Both the position numbers and the translations under genes were made by a program. From contig JADJWF010000004.1 of the NCBI GenBank assembly GCA_016716505.1, positions 744,001 to 808,000 of the forward strand: a DNA stretch of 64,000 bases, in the 5' to 3' direction. The number at the start of each line of letters is the position of its first letter. Position 1 is the stretch's first letter. Shown here piece after piece: positions 26,755 to 36,196 of this stretch. The notes under the pieces were generated by a model, which saw nothing but the letters and a program-made list of their open reading frames with translations, was not told where the DNA came from and made no database searches. The DNA is from Verrucomicrobiota bacterium. Its GTDB lineage: Bacteria > Verrucomicrobiota > Verrucomicrobiia > Limisphaerales > J093.

Positions 26755-28938
26755 GTGAATCAACTCGTTTCCGATCCCAACCGAGGCGCGCGTGGCGCGC
26801 TTCTTCGTCGCTGCATGACCCAGGTCACTTCCGCCGCTGCCGCCCTGATGGTTGCCTCGTCTGTTCCGCCCGCTGGCGCGGCGGAAGGTAACGTGCTGAC
26901 CGCCGAGTGGCAGGGGCCGTTTGGCGGCGTGCCGCCGCTGGACCGCGTGCGGGTGGAGCACTTCAAGCCGGCTTTCGCCGCCGCGATGGCCGCCTATCGC
27001 GCGGAGATCCGGGCGATTGCCGAAAATCCGGCGCCGCCGTCCTTCGAGAACACCATCGCTGCCCTTGAGCGGTCGGGCCGGATGCTGGACCGCGTGCAGG
27101 CGGTGTATGGGATCTGGGGTTCGACCCTGTCCTCGCCCGAGTTTCGCGCGGTCGAGCAGGAGATGGAGCCGCAACTGGCGGCCTTGCGGGACGAGGTGTT
27201 CCAAAACGAGCAACTGTTCCGCCGCGTTGAGGCCGTGTACGAGTCGCCCGGCCGGACGAGGCTCACTCCGGAAGAGCAACGGCTGGTCTGGCTTCACTAC
27301 ACCAACTTCGTGCGCGCCGGGGCGAAGCTGGACGCCGCCGGCAAGGCGCGTGTGGCCGCCATCAATCAGCGCCTCGCGACTCTCTACACCACCTTCAGCC
27401 AGAACCTCCTCGCGGACGAGGAGGGGTATGCCACCGTCATCACCGACCCCGCCGACCTGGCCGGCCTGCCGGAGTCGTTCCGCGCGGCCGCCGCCGCCGA
27501 GGCAGAGCGCCGCGGGCAGAAGGGCAAATGGGTGATTGCCAACACCCGGTCCAGCGTGGAGCCGTTCCTGACGTACTCGGATCGGCGCCACCTGCGCGAG
27601 CAGGTCTGGCGCCACTTCATCTCGCGCGGCGATCATCCCGGCGAGCGCGACAACAAACCGCTCATCACCGAGATGCTCCGGCTTCGCGCCGAGCGCGCCA
27701 GACTGCTGGGCTACGCCACTCACGCCCACTGGCGCCTCGAAAACCAGATGGCCCGTACGCCCGAGCGCGCCCTCGAACTGATGGAGGCGGTCTGGCCGCC
27801 GGCCGTCGCCCGCGTGCGCGAGGAAGTCGCCGACATGCAGAAGATCGCCGACGCCGAAACGCCGGGCATCAAGATCGAGCCGTGGGATTATCGCTTCTAC
27901 GCCGAAAAGGTTCGCAAGGCGAAGTACGACCTCGACGAGAATGAGATCAAACCCTACCTCCAACTCGACAAGCTGCGGGACGCGATGTTCTGGGTGGCCG
28001 GCGAGTTGTGGGGATTGCACTTCGTGCCGGCGGCGGGCGTGCCGGTGAACCACCCGGACGTCAGCGTCTGGGAGGTGAAAAGCGCCACCGGCCAGCACGT
28101 CGGGCTCTTTTACTTCGACCCCTACGCCCGGCCGGGCAAGCGGTCCGGGGCCTGGATGAATGCCTACCGCAACCAGGAGCGGTTCGAGCGCGAGATCACC
28201 ACCCTGGTCTCGAACAACTCGAACTTCATGAAGCCGGCTCCGGGCGAGCCCGTGCTCGTCTCCTGGGACGACGCCCGCACGCTCTTCCACGAGTTCGGCC
28301 ACGCCCTGCACGGCTTGTGCTCGGATGTGAGCTATCCGTCGCTTTCGGGCACCAGCGTGCCGCGGGATTACGTCGAGCTCCCCTCCCAGATTCTCGAGCG
28401 CTGGCTGCCCACGCCCGAGGTGTTGAACCGGTTCGCCCGCCATTTTCAAACCGGGCAGCCGATGCCGTCCGCGCTTGTCGAGCGCATCAAGCGGGCCGCC
28501 AAATTCAACCAGGGCTTTGCCACCACCGAGTTCCTCGCCAGCGGCCTGGTGGACATGAAGGCCCATCTGGCCGCCGATCGGGCGATTGATCCCTCAGCGT
28601 TCGAGCGCGAGGAATTGGCCCGGCTCGGCATGCCGTCGGAGATCGTCATGCGGCATCGGATGCCGCAATTCGCGCACATCTTCGGCGACGAGGGCTACTC
28701 GGCCGGCTATTACAGCTACCTTTGGGCGGACACGCTCACCGCCGACGCGGCGGAAGCCTTCGAGGAAGCGGGGGGCTTGTATGACAAAACGGTGGCCGCC
28801 AAGTTCCGCGAGCACATCCTCTCGAAGGGCAACACCGTGGATCCGGCTGAAGCCTACCGCGCCTTCCGGGGCCGCGATGCCGGCATCGCCGCGCTGATGC
28901 GCGACCGGGGCTTTCCCGTTCCGAACGGCCGCCAGTGA
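26755..28938 (+). CDS. M3 family zinc peptidase (oligopeptidase A / peptidyl-dipeptidase Dcp-like), exported
   Basis: A 727-residue thimet-type metallopeptidase. The zinc motif HEFGH lies in LFHEFGHALHGLCSD, with the third ligand Glu about 25 residues later in DYVELPSQI. The N-terminal helical domain (FENTIAALERSGRMLDRV) and the C-terminal FQTGQPMPSAL...FNQGFATTEFLASGLVDM are typical of Dcp. The GTG at 26755 gives an N-terminus with basic residues and a hydrophobic stretch (TSAAAALMVASSVPPAGAAEG) consistent with export; ATG 26815 is the alternative. It converges with the hydrogenase-like operon, leaving 21 bp. Confidence 0.92.
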   Translation: MNQLVSDPNRGARGALLRRCMTQVTSAAAALMVASSVPPAGAAEGNVLTAEWQGPFGGVPPLDRVRVEHFKPAFAAAMAAYRAEIRAIAENPAPPSFENTIAALERSGRMLDRVQAVYGIWGSTLSSPEFRAVEQEMEPQLAALRDEVFQNEQLFRRVEAVYESPGRTRLTPEEQRLVWLHYTNFVRAGAKLDAAGKARVAAINQRLATLYTTFSQNLLADEEGYATVITDPADLAGLPESFRAAAAAEAERRGQKGKWVIANTRSSVEPFLTYSDRRHLREQVWRHFISRGDHPGERDNKPLITEMLRLRAERARLLGYATHAHWRLENQMARTPERALELMEAVWPPAVARVREEVADMQKIADAETPGIKIEPWDYRFYAEKVRKAKYDLDENEIKPYLQLDKLRDAMFWVAGELWGLHFVPAAGVPVNHPDVSVWEVKSATGQHVGLFYFDPYARPGKRSGAWMNAYRNQERFEREITTLVSNNSNFMKPAPGEPVLVSWDDARTLFHEFGHALHGLCSDVSYPSLSGTSVPRDYVELPSQILERWLPTPEVLNRFARHFQTGQPMPSALVERIKRAAKFNQGFATTEFLASGLVDMKAHLAADRAIDPSAFEREELARLGMPSEIVMRHRMPQFAHIFGDEGYSAGYYSYLWADTLTADAAEAFEEAGGLYDKTVAAKFREHILSKGNTVDPAEAYRAFRGRDAGIAALMRDRGFPVPNGRQ

Positions 28939-28959
28939 ACGCCGCGGCCGGCATGGAGG

Positions 28960-29754
28960 TCACCGGCCGCGCGACGGATCCAGTTGCCCGAGGAGGCGCA
29001 GCAGACCGTCCAGAATCGTCAGCGGATGCGGCGGACAGCCGGGGATGAACAGGTCCACCGGTACCACCGCCGACGCGCCCTGGTGATGCTGGGGATGCCC
29101 CACAAACGGTCCGCCTGCAATCGCGCACGCGCCCACCGCGATCACGATCCTGGGTTCCGCCACGGCGTCGTAGGTTTTTCGCAGCGCGAGCTCCATGCCG
29201 CGGGTCACCGGCCCCGTGATCAGGAGTCCGTCCGCGTGGCGGGGTGACGCCACGAACTGGATGCCGAAGCGCCCGAGGTCCCAACCGATCGTGCCCAGCA
29301 CGTTCGTGTCCGCCTCACACGCGTTGCAGCCGCCGGCCGAAACCTGCCGTAGCTTCAAGGAGCGCCCGAACAGCCGCCGCAACTGCTCGTCCAGCGCGGC
29401 CGCCAGCCGCACGGTTTCCCCCTCCTTCCCCCCAAGCAGCAGATCCTCCCGGCGCCGGACCGCCATCCGGTGGTCACCGGTGTGGGTGATCGCGCGAGTG
29501 GGGCAGATCTCGACGCAGGCCGAGCAAAAGATGCAGCGCCCCAGATCCAGCGCCACCGGTTCCGACGCGGGGCGTGCGATGGCTCCGGTCGGGCACACCG
29601 ACACGCAGGCTGAGCAGCCGGCATCGCACTTTTGGGCATCCACCCGCAGCGCGCCGCCGTGGCGATCGGGCAGGGCCGGTGGCGGGCCGTCCGGAAAAGC
29701 CATCGTTTCGCAGCCGCGTCGCAACCGATGCCGGAGGGTGTCGAGAACAAACAT
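28960..29754 (-). CDS. Fused ferredoxin / NuoB-HycG-like small subunit of an Ehr-type complex
   Basis: A 264-residue iron-sulfur protein of a hydrogenase-4/complex-I-like membrane complex. Residues about 43-95 hold two 4Fe-4S motifs (CSACVSVCP and CIFCSACVEICP), like HycF/HyfH. Residues about 130-260 are NuoB/HycG-like with all four proximal-cluster cysteines (GGCNACEAD, GACAIAGG, PGCPPHP). Fusion of the two is not universal. The ATG at 29754 was preferred over the one at 29787 because it leaves a 14-bp gap to the upstream stop instead of an overlap. It is the last gene of the operon. Confidence 0.87.
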   Translation of the reverse strand: MFVLDTLRHRLRRGCETMAFPDGPPPALPDRHGGALRVDAQKCDAGCSACVSVCPTGAIARPASEPVALDLGRCIFCSACVEICPTRAITHTGDHRMAVRRREDLLLGGKEGETVRLAAALDEQLRRLFGRSLKLRQVSAGGCNACEADTNVLGTIGWDLGRFGIQFVASPRHADGLLITGPVTRGMELALRKTYDAVAEPRIVIAVGACAIAGGPFVGHPQHHQGASAVVPVDLFIPGCPPHPLTILDGLLRLLGQLDPSRGR

Positions 29755-29768
29755 GGTGACGCGCGGGT

Positions 29769-31256
29769 TCAGAGGTCGAACCCGCAATAGGACAGGTTAA
29801 AGCTCTTGTTGCAGATCGGGAAATCCGAGATGGCGGTGCCGCGTAGCGCCAGCGCCAGACCCGTCCAGTTGTGGAACGACGGGTCCACGATCTTGTACCG
29901 GCGAAACCGCCCCGCGGCATCGGTGAGGGCCACGTGGCACACCTCGCCGCGCCAGCCTTCGACCAGCGCCACCGCCAGCGTCTCCGGCGCCGGGGGCGGC
30001 AGTTCCTCGCGGGTCGGGCCGTCCGGCGGCAAGGCCAGTTGCTCGCGCAGCAAGGCGCCGGACCGCTGGATCTCCAGCGAGCGAATCCGCGCCCGGGCGA
30101 ACACGTCACCCCCGGGCCAGACCGCCACCGGCGCCTGGGCGAAACGGTGCCACCCCGCCGGGTGATCGTATCGCACGTCACGCACCAACCCGCACGCGCG
30201 CGCGGCCGGCCCCACCAGCCCGATCTCCGCCGCCTGCTGGGGAAACACCACGCCCACGTTTTCAAACCGCGCCCGCACCGAAGCGGCGTCCCAAAACCAC
30301 GCCACCGCCTGCTCGGTGTCCGCCAGGGCCGCCGCCAGTCGTTCGGCCAGTTGGTGGGCGCGGCTGGCCTCGAGGTCGTGGCGGCAGCCACCGGGACGAA
30401 CGAGGCCCCGCCCGAACCGGTTGCCGCAGAGCAGCGCGGTGAGGTTCAGGTAGTCGCCGCGAATCTTGCCGCAGGCGGACTGGGTGGGCAGAAACGCCAC
30501 GTCGCCCGCCAGCGCGCCGATGTCGCCGGTGTGGTTGGCGAGCCGTTCCAGCTCCAACGCGATCACCCGCAGCCACTGCGCCCGCAACGGGGCCTCGGTG
30601 CCCGCCAGCGCTTCCATCACCGTCGCGTGAGCGGTCGCGTGGGCGATGGTGGTGTCGCCCGCCACGGTCTCCATCTGCGCCATCGTCGCGCGATGGGGCC
30701 CGACGGCGAGCGCCTCCTCGATCCCGCGGTGCTGGTAGCCGAGGGCGATCTCCAGGTGCAGCACTTCCTCGCCGGCGCATTGGAAGCGGAAGTGGCCCGG
30801 CTCGATGATGCCCGCGTGGACCGGGCCGACGGCGACCTCGTGAATCTCGCTGCCCTCAACCCGGAAGAACTCGCCGTTGGCCGGCGCGTTCCCCGCCTCG
30901 TTCGGCCGGCGGACGGGCTTGAGCCAAGGGTGGCCTGCCGGCACCACGCCATGCTGCTCCCAGACTTCCCGCTCGAACAAATGTGCCTGCGTATGGGCGG
31001 GCGTGAGCGCGGGGTAGCCATCCACGAAAGGTTCGCTGCGAGCGACTCCCAGCGCGTTGTCGGCGTCAAACGCCAGCACCGCCACCAGGCGCAGGGCCCG
31101 GCCTTCCGGTACGCCGAACCACGCGCACAAACGCGCGCCGCGGGAGAGCTCGCCCGCGGTGGTGCGAACGAAGTCTTCCACCGGCCACTCCGGCACGGCC
31201 GTCCACGGCAGACCGGTGGCGTTGCTGAGCAGGGCAAAGGGCGTTGCAGCACTCAT
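29769..31256 (-). CDS. NuoC/NuoD (HycE/HyfG)-like large subunit lacking NiFe ligands
   Basis: A 495-residue fusion of a NuoC-like domain (about 1-110) and a NuoD/large-subunit domain (about 125-495). HRGIEEAL and the ACGKIRGDYLNL segment mark the family. Where NiFe hydrogenases have RxCGxC it reads TVAGDTTIAHA (197-207), and the C-terminal DPCxxC is replaced by DFPICNKSFNLSY, so no NiFe centre can form. This is the pattern of energy-converting hydrogenase-related (Ehr) complexes, which are thought to couple an unknown reaction to ion movement. Linked by ATGA to the membrane subunit upstream. Confidence 0.87.
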   Translation of the reverse strand: MSAATPFALLSNATGLPWTAVPEWPVEDFVRTTAGELSRGARLCAWFGVPEGRALRLVAVLAFDADNALGVARSEPFVDGYPALTPAHTQAHLFEREVWEQHGVVPAGHPWLKPVRRPNEAGNAPANGEFFRVEGSEIHEVAVGPVHAGIIEPGHFRFQCAGEEVLHLEIALGYQHRGIEEALAVGPHRATMAQMETVAGDTTIAHATAHATVMEALAGTEAPLRAQWLRVIALELERLANHTGDIGALAGDVAFLPTQSACGKIRGDYLNLTALLCGNRFGRGLVRPGGCRHDLEASRAHQLAERLAAALADTEQAVAWFWDAASVRARFENVGVVFPQQAAEIGLVGPAARACGLVRDVRYDHPAGWHRFAQAPVAVWPGGDVFARARIRSLEIQRSGALLREQLALPPDGPTREELPPPAPETLAVALVEGWRGEVCHVALTDAAGRFRRYKIVDPSFHNWTGLALALRGTAISDFPICNKSFNLSYCGFDL

Positions 31257-32695
31257 GGCGTCGGAAAGAGTTGCCGGACGGCCGCCAGCCAAGATTCCCG
31301 GAGAATCGCCGGCGTGAACAAACCCAGCGCCAGCGACAGGCCCAGCAGGACCAGCGGAGGCGCAATCACGGCTGCAGTCTCGCGGAAGCGCCGCGCGTGG
31401 TGAACATTGGCGGGGCGGGGGCGTCCGTCCACGACGCCAAACACCACCCGGGTCAGCCCGAGGAAGGCGAGGAGGAGACAGCCGAGAAACGCGGCGACCG
31501 CCAGCCCGTGCCCCGCGGCGAGGCCTGCGCGGACGACCTGCAATTCGCTGAAGAACGGCGCGAACGGGGGCAGCGCGGTGATGGCGAACATCCCCGCCAC
31601 AAAGATCGCCGCCGAGCGCGGGGTCAGCCGTGCCATCCCGCGCGCGGCGTCCATCGTCGGCTCCCCGGCCGCCCGGTGGAGATTCCCCGCGCTCAGAAAC
31701 AGCGCGCCCTTGGTCAGCCCGTTGCTCCACACGTGAAACAGCGCGGCGGCGACGCCGGGACCGCCCAGCGCCGCGCCCAGTCCCAGGATGCCCATGTGCT
31801 CGACGCTCGAGTAGGCCAGCATCCGCTTGAAGTCGCGCGTGCCCAGCAGAAACAGCGCGGCGACCCCCATCGAGAACAGCCCGAGCAACAACAGCGTGCG
31901 GTCCGCCACCGGGCCTTCGCCGGCCGCGCCGACGACCGACCGAACCCGCAGGATCGCCGTAAAGGCTACCGTCGTGACCCCGCCGGCCAGCAACGCGCCC
32001 ACAATTCCGGGGGCCTGCCCGTAAGCGTCCGGCTTCCACGTGTGCATTGGGGCGAGTCCCATCTTGGTCCCGTAGCCCACCAGCAACAACACCCACGCCG
32101 TCAGCACCCACGGCCGGGACAATCCGGCACCCTGCGCGGTCAGCGCGGCGAAGGTCAGATCCCCGCGTCCGCCGCCATGCAACGACGCGTAGCCGAGGCA
32201 GAACGAGCCCAGCAACGACAGGGCGATGCCCGTGCCGCCGACCAGCAGGTATTTCCACGTCGCCTCGAACGCACGCGGGGTGCCGTTGAAGTGCAGCAGC
32301 GGCACGGCTGCGAGCGTCACCGCCTCGGTGGCCACCCAGAGCAAGCCCAGATGCCGCGCCTGGTGGCCGGCACTGAGCAGTCCCAGCACGGTCAGCAGCA
32401 GTGCAACGAAGACGCGGTTGGGCCGCTCGGCGCGAAGCCGCAGGTACGGCACCGCGTAGGCCGAGCACACCAGGAACAGCAGCGAGACCGCGGGCAACAC
32501 CGCCCGGGCCAGTGGATCAAAACCGAACCAGCTTTCGGCCGCCACGGCGGGCGGGTTGAGAAACAACGCCGCCGCCAGCCCGGCGTGAATCACGCCGAAG
32601 ATCGGCAACCAGAGTGGGCGGGTCCGATCCTCCCGCCAGGCGGCGGCCAGCAGCGCCCCCGCCAGCGGGACCAGGATGAGGCACAGAGAGATCAT
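31253..32695 (-). CDS. HyfF/NuoN-like proton-conducting membrane subunit
   Basis: A 480-residue antiporter-like subunit with about 13 hydrophobic segments. The hallmark of the NuoL/M/N family is present: GYGTKMGLAPMHTWKPDAYGQAP, with the buried Lys, and RDFKRMLAYSSVEHMG, typical of HyfF/MrpD-type subunits. It would form one of three ion channels of the complex. Its start lies 4 bp inside the end of the HyfE-like gene and its stop overlaps the large-subunit start (ATGA at both ends). Confidence 0.9.
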   Translation of the reverse strand: MISLCLILVPLAGALLAAAWREDRTRPLWLPIFGVIHAGLAAALFLNPPAVAAESWFGFDPLARAVLPAVSLLFLVCSAYAVPYLRLRAERPNRVFVALLLTVLGLLSAGHQARHLGLLWVATEAVTLAAVPLLHFNGTPRAFEATWKYLLVGGTGIALSLLGSFCLGYASLHGGGRGDLTFAALTAQGAGLSRPWVLTAWVLLLVGYGTKMGLAPMHTWKPDAYGQAPGIVGALLAGGVTTVAFTAILRVRSVVGAAGEGPVADRTLLLLGLFSMGVAALFLLGTRDFKRMLAYSSVEHMGILGLGAALGGPGVAAALFHVWSNGLTKGALFLSAGNLHRAAGEPTMDAARGMARLTPRSAAIFVAGMFAITALPPFAPFFSELQVVRAGLAAGHGLAVAAFLGCLLLAFLGLTRVVFGVVDGRPRPANVHHARRFRETAAVIAPPLVLLGLSLALGLFTPAILRESWLAAVRQLFPTP

Positions 32696-33339
32696 TCGCG
32701 GAGGGTGGTGAGTTTGCGGGTGTCGAGTGAATCAAACGCGCGTTGGATGCGATCCACAATGATGCCGATGACGAAGACGCCGACGGTCACATCGAGCAGG
32801 ATGCCCGACTCGACCAGCAGCGGCGTCGAGTGGATCAGCAGCAGGCCGAAGAGGTAAATGCCGTTCTCCAGGATCAGGTAGCCGCACACCTGGGAGATGG
32901 CCTTGACGCGGCCGATCAGGAGCAGGAAGCCCGTCAACACCGAGGCCATCGCGCCCGGCACCAGCAGCGACCCGCTGTGCTCCGGCAGCAAGGGCAACGC
33001 CCGGGCCAGCCCCACGGCCGCGATGGTGCCGCCGGCACCGAGCAGCAGGGACGGCACATAGCCCACGAACGGCTCGATCTCGCGTTCGATGTTGGCTGCC
33101 CGCATGGCCCGGCGGAGCAACCAGGGGATCACCACGCCCTTGCCCGCGATGGTGGCCATCGCCACAGCGGCCACCCGCCAGTCCAGCGTCTCGTGCTCGA
33201 TCAACAGGGGCATCACCCCCAGCACCACACCTTGGGCGGCCACCGTGCGGATCAGCGCCGGCAGACGGCTGCTCCCCAGGGCGAGCAGGTTCAAGCCCAT
33301 CGCCAGCCCCACCAGCAAATTCAAGGTTCCCTCGTTCAT
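32692..33339 (-). CDS. HyfE-like (NuoK/MrpC-type) membrane subunit
   Basis: A 215-residue membrane protein of the hydrogenase-4 component E family. It has about seven hydrophobic segments; GYLILENGIYLFGLLL carries the membrane Glu characteristic of NuoK/MrpC relatives, and VGVFVIGIIVDRIQRAFDSLDT is the HyfE tail. The ATG at 33339 overlaps the upstream stop (ATGA); the longer open frame to 33510 lies within the NuoH-like gene. Part of the membrane arm that connects the redox module to the antiporter-like subunits. Confidence 0.88.
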   Translation of the reverse strand: MNEGTLNLLVGLAMGLNLLALGSSRLPALIRTVAAQGVVLGVMPLLIEHETLDWRVAAVAMATIAGKGVVIPWLLRRAMRAANIEREIEPFVGYVPSLLLGAGGTIAAVGLARALPLLPEHSGSLLVPGAMASVLTGFLLLIGRVKAISQVCGYLILENGIYLFGLLLIHSTPLLVESGILLDVTVGVFVIGIIVDRIQRAFDSLDTRKLTTLRE

Positions 33340-34247
33340 GACGGACCGCCTTTCCAGGCTGCCAGCAGCGCGAACAGGCACAGCAAAAAGGCCGTCGTCA
33401 GCAGCAACGGCACCCGGCGAAACGCCAGCCGCGCCAGCAGGGACTCCACGAGCCCCACGCCGATCGTGACTCCCAGGACGCCCGCCGCCAGCACACCAGC
33501 ACCCGCCCACGGCGCGAACTGACCAATCGGCAACACCGCCTGCACCAGCAGGACCGAGAAAAGGAGCAGTTTGACCGACGCCCCGTGCAGGATCGCGGCC
33601 AGGGGCGGCCCGCTGTGGTCCAAAACCATCACCTCGTGGATCATGGTCAGTTCGAGGTGGGTGTTCGGATCATCGAACGGCACGCGGCAGTTCTCCGCGA
33701 GCAACACCACGAAAAGCCCCGCCGCCAGCAGCGCCGCGCCGGCTCCGGCCGCCGGCGCGAGCATGGTGCTCAACGACAGGTTGCCTGTCTGGACGCTCAA
33801 GGACAGCACGGCGGCAATGATCGCCGCTTCCGCCAGGACCGCATAACTCACCTCGCGCGCCGCGCCCATCCCCTCGAAGGCCGATCCCGTCTCCATCGCC
33901 GCCCACGCCGTGCAGAAGCGAGCGAGCGCCAGCAGATAGATCAACACCAGGAAGTCACCGCGAAAACCCGCCCCCGCGAGCGACGGCCCCAGTGGCATGA
34001 GCAGGGCGGCCCCCACGACCGCAACCCACGCCACCGCCGGACCCAGGAGGAATCCCGGCGACGCGAGCGTGCTCACCACCACGCCCTTGCGCCAGAGTTT
34101 GGCCAGGTCGAAATACAGTTGCAGCACCGGCGGCCCGCGCCGCCCCGCGACCCACGCCTTCACCTTGTTGACAATGCCCGGCAGCAGCGGCGCGAGGAGC
34201 AGCCAGACCGCCAGCCGGAGCGGCATTTCCAAAATGGGGTTCATCAT
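33336..34247 (-). CDS. HyfC/NuoH-like membrane subunit
   Basis: A 303-residue NuoH/HycD-type subunit that links the peripheral redox arm to the membrane arm. Markers include GRRGPPVLQLYFDLAKLWRKG near the N-terminus, LAENCRVPFDDPNTHLELTMIHEVM in the middle loop, and about eight hydrophobic segments. Two tandem ATGs (34247, 34244) overlap the upstream stop; 34247 gives the same ATGA coupling seen throughout the operon. Confidence 0.9.
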   Translation of the reverse strand: MMNPILEMPLRLAVWLLLAPLLPGIVNKVKAWVAGRRGPPVLQLYFDLAKLWRKGVVVSTLASPGFLLGPAVAWVAVVGAALLMPLGPSLAGAGFRGDFLVLIYLLALARFCTAWAAMETGSAFEGMGAAREVSYAVLAEAAIIAAVLSLSVQTGNLSLSTMLAPAAGAGAALLAAGLFVVLLAENCRVPFDDPNTHLELTMIHEVMVLDHSGPPLAAILHGASVKLLLFSVLLVQAVLPIGQFAPWAGAGVLAAGVLGVTIGVGLVESLLARLAFRRVPLLLTTAFLLCLFALLAAWKGGPS

Positions 34248-36196
34248 CGCAACGATCCCACCCAGACAAACATTCCCACGGCCACCAAACCGGCCGCCAC
34301 GTACAGGATGTAAAAGGACAGGCGTCCGTGCTGCAGCCGCCGAACGGCGTTGGACGCCCGTACGAAAACTGCGGCGACCGGCCCGAGAACCCGTTCGAGC
34401 ACCGTTTCCGGCACCCGCTCGAGGTGGAAAGCTTTCGCGGGAAAGAGGCCGCGCGGCCGGCGGAGGGTCCGCGCGGGCCGGAGGATCCAGGTGAACCAAC
34501 CGGAGACGATCCCGGCAAACGATCCGCTCACGTACTGCATCCGCGCGGTGGGAGCGGCATAACCGCAATCCCAGGTCACGCCGCGACGGTGCCGCCCGGA
34601 ATGCACCCGATGCCACAGCGCGCCCCCGACTACCACGGCCGCAACGGCCAGGACCCGTTGCGCCCGGCCGAGCATCGCCAGGGCGACCGGCGGTTCACCG
34701 ACCGGCGAAAGCGCGCCCCCCCAGCTCGCGGCCGCGCGAGCAATCGCCGGCCAGACGCCGAGCGGACCGAGCCCCAAAAACACACACGTCGCGCCGAGGA
34801 AGAGCATCGGACCGCGCATCAAAGCGCCGCATTCGTGGGCGTGCCGCGTTGCTGGCGTCCGGCCGGCTCCGAGGAAGACCAGGGCCGATGCTTTGATGAA
34901 GGTCGCCAGGGCGAGCGCCCCGGCGGTGGCGATCAGGATCGCCGTCAGGCCCGCCGGCCCGGCGGCTTCGCCCCGGCTGGCTGCGGCGTCAAACAAGCCG
35001 AGATAAATCAGCCACTCGCTGACGAAGCCGTTGAGGGGGGGCAATCCCGCCACGGCCAGCGAACCCAGGGCGAACAGGCTGGCCGTCCACGGCATCGCGC
35101 GCCAAAGACCGCCAAGGCGGTTCACCTCGCGGGTGCCCGTGGCGTGCAGCACGGCGCCGGCCCCGAAGAAGAGGAGCGCCTTGAACGCGCCGTGATTCCA
35201 GACATGCAGCAGTGCCCCGGCCAGCAGCAGGTTGCCCCCGGCGGCTTCGTTCCCGGCGCCCGCGAGCAAGGCCCCGCCCAGGCCGGCGGCGATCAAGCCG
35301 ACATTTTCGACCGAGCAGTAGGCCAGCAGGCGCTTCAGATCGGATTGCGCCAGGGCGAAGACGATGCCGAGCACCGCACTGGCCGCGCCGAATCCCATCA
35401 GCGCCCAGGCCGCCCCGCGCGGCGCGGGCAGCCAGCCGCTGAAGCGCACCAGACCGTAAATGCCCATCTTGATCGCCACCCCGGACATCAGCGCGGAGAC
35501 ATGGCTGGGGGCGTTGGCGTGGGCGGACGGCAACCAGATGTGCAACGGGAACACGCCGGCCTTTACCCCGAAGCCCACCAGCGCCAGCCACAGCAGCGAC
35601 GCCAGCGCGGGTTGATCCCGCATCGGCCCCAGATCCCAGCTTCCCGTCCGGGCCGCCAGCAGGCCGAAGAACGCGAAGAGCACCAGGGTGCCGGCGTGGG
35701 AAGCGGCCAGGTAAAGCCAGCCGGCCGCCCGGGTGGCCCGCCCTCGGGCGTCGAGGGTGATGAGGAAGAACGCACTGACCGCGAACAATTCCCATGCGAT
35801 CAGGAAGTGCAGGCCGTTCGCCGCCAGCAGGACCAGCCCCATGCTCAACGTCAGCACGCTCCACCACGCCCGGCCCCGCGGCGCGGACGAGGGATTCTCG
35901 GCGTCCGGCCAATACTCGCGGGCATAGAGGGCACCCAAACCGGACACCAGGCTGAGCAGGACCAGGAACAGCGCGCTTACGCCGTCCAGGCGCAGGTGGA
36001 TGGCCTCGCCGCCGAGCCGCCAGACGCCTCGCCACTCCCAGTCGGGCGCGCCCAGCAGGACCCCGAGCGCCGCCGCAAGGCCGGCCAGCGAGGCGGTCAG
36101 GCTGACCCCCAGCCAGGCGCGTGGGAAACGCGGGCCGCCGACGACGCCCGCCGCCAGCGCCAGCAGCGCCAGAAGCAAGAACGGTCCCGGGTTCAT
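34244..36196 (-). CDS. HyfB/NuoL-like antiporter-type subunit, copy 2
   Basis: A 650-residue NuoL/HyfB family membrane protein. Key segments are GVFPLHIWLPSAHANAPSHV with the conserved Lys just before (GFGVKAGVF), SDLKRLLAYCSVENVG, LHVWNHGAFKALLFFGAG and the HyfB-type C-terminus WDCGYAAPTARMQY. It is a clear paralogue of the subunit at 36920-38878, with near-identical core segments. The ATG at 36196 overlaps the stop of the EIIA-like gene; the frame is open upstream but that part is antisense-like junk inside the regulator gene. Confidence 0.9.
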   Translation of the reverse strand: MNPGPFLLLALLALAAGVVGGPRFPRAWLGVSLTASLAGLAAALGVLLGAPDWEWRGVWRLGGEAIHLRLDGVSALFLVLLSLVSGLGALYAREYWPDAENPSSAPRGRAWWSVLTLSMGLVLLAANGLHFLIAWELFAVSAFFLITLDARGRATRAAGWLYLAASHAGTLVLFAFFGLLAARTGSWDLGPMRDQPALASLLWLALVGFGVKAGVFPLHIWLPSAHANAPSHVSALMSGVAIKMGIYGLVRFSGWLPAPRGAAWALMGFGAASAVLGIVFALAQSDLKRLLAYCSVENVGLIAAGLGGALLAGAGNEAAGGNLLLAGALLHVWNHGAFKALLFFGAGAVLHATGTREVNRLGGLWRAMPWTASLFALGSLAVAGLPPLNGFVSEWLIYLGLFDAAASRGEAAGPAGLTAILIATAGALALATFIKASALVFLGAGRTPATRHAHECGALMRGPMLFLGATCVFLGLGPLGVWPAIARAAASWGGALSPVGEPPVALAMLGRAQRVLAVAAVVVGGALWHRVHSGRHRRGVTWDCGYAAPTARMQYVSGSFAGIVSGWFTWILRPARTLRRPRGLFPAKAFHLERVPETVLERVLGPVAAVFVRASNAVRRLQHGRLSFYILYVAAGLVAVGMFVWVGSLR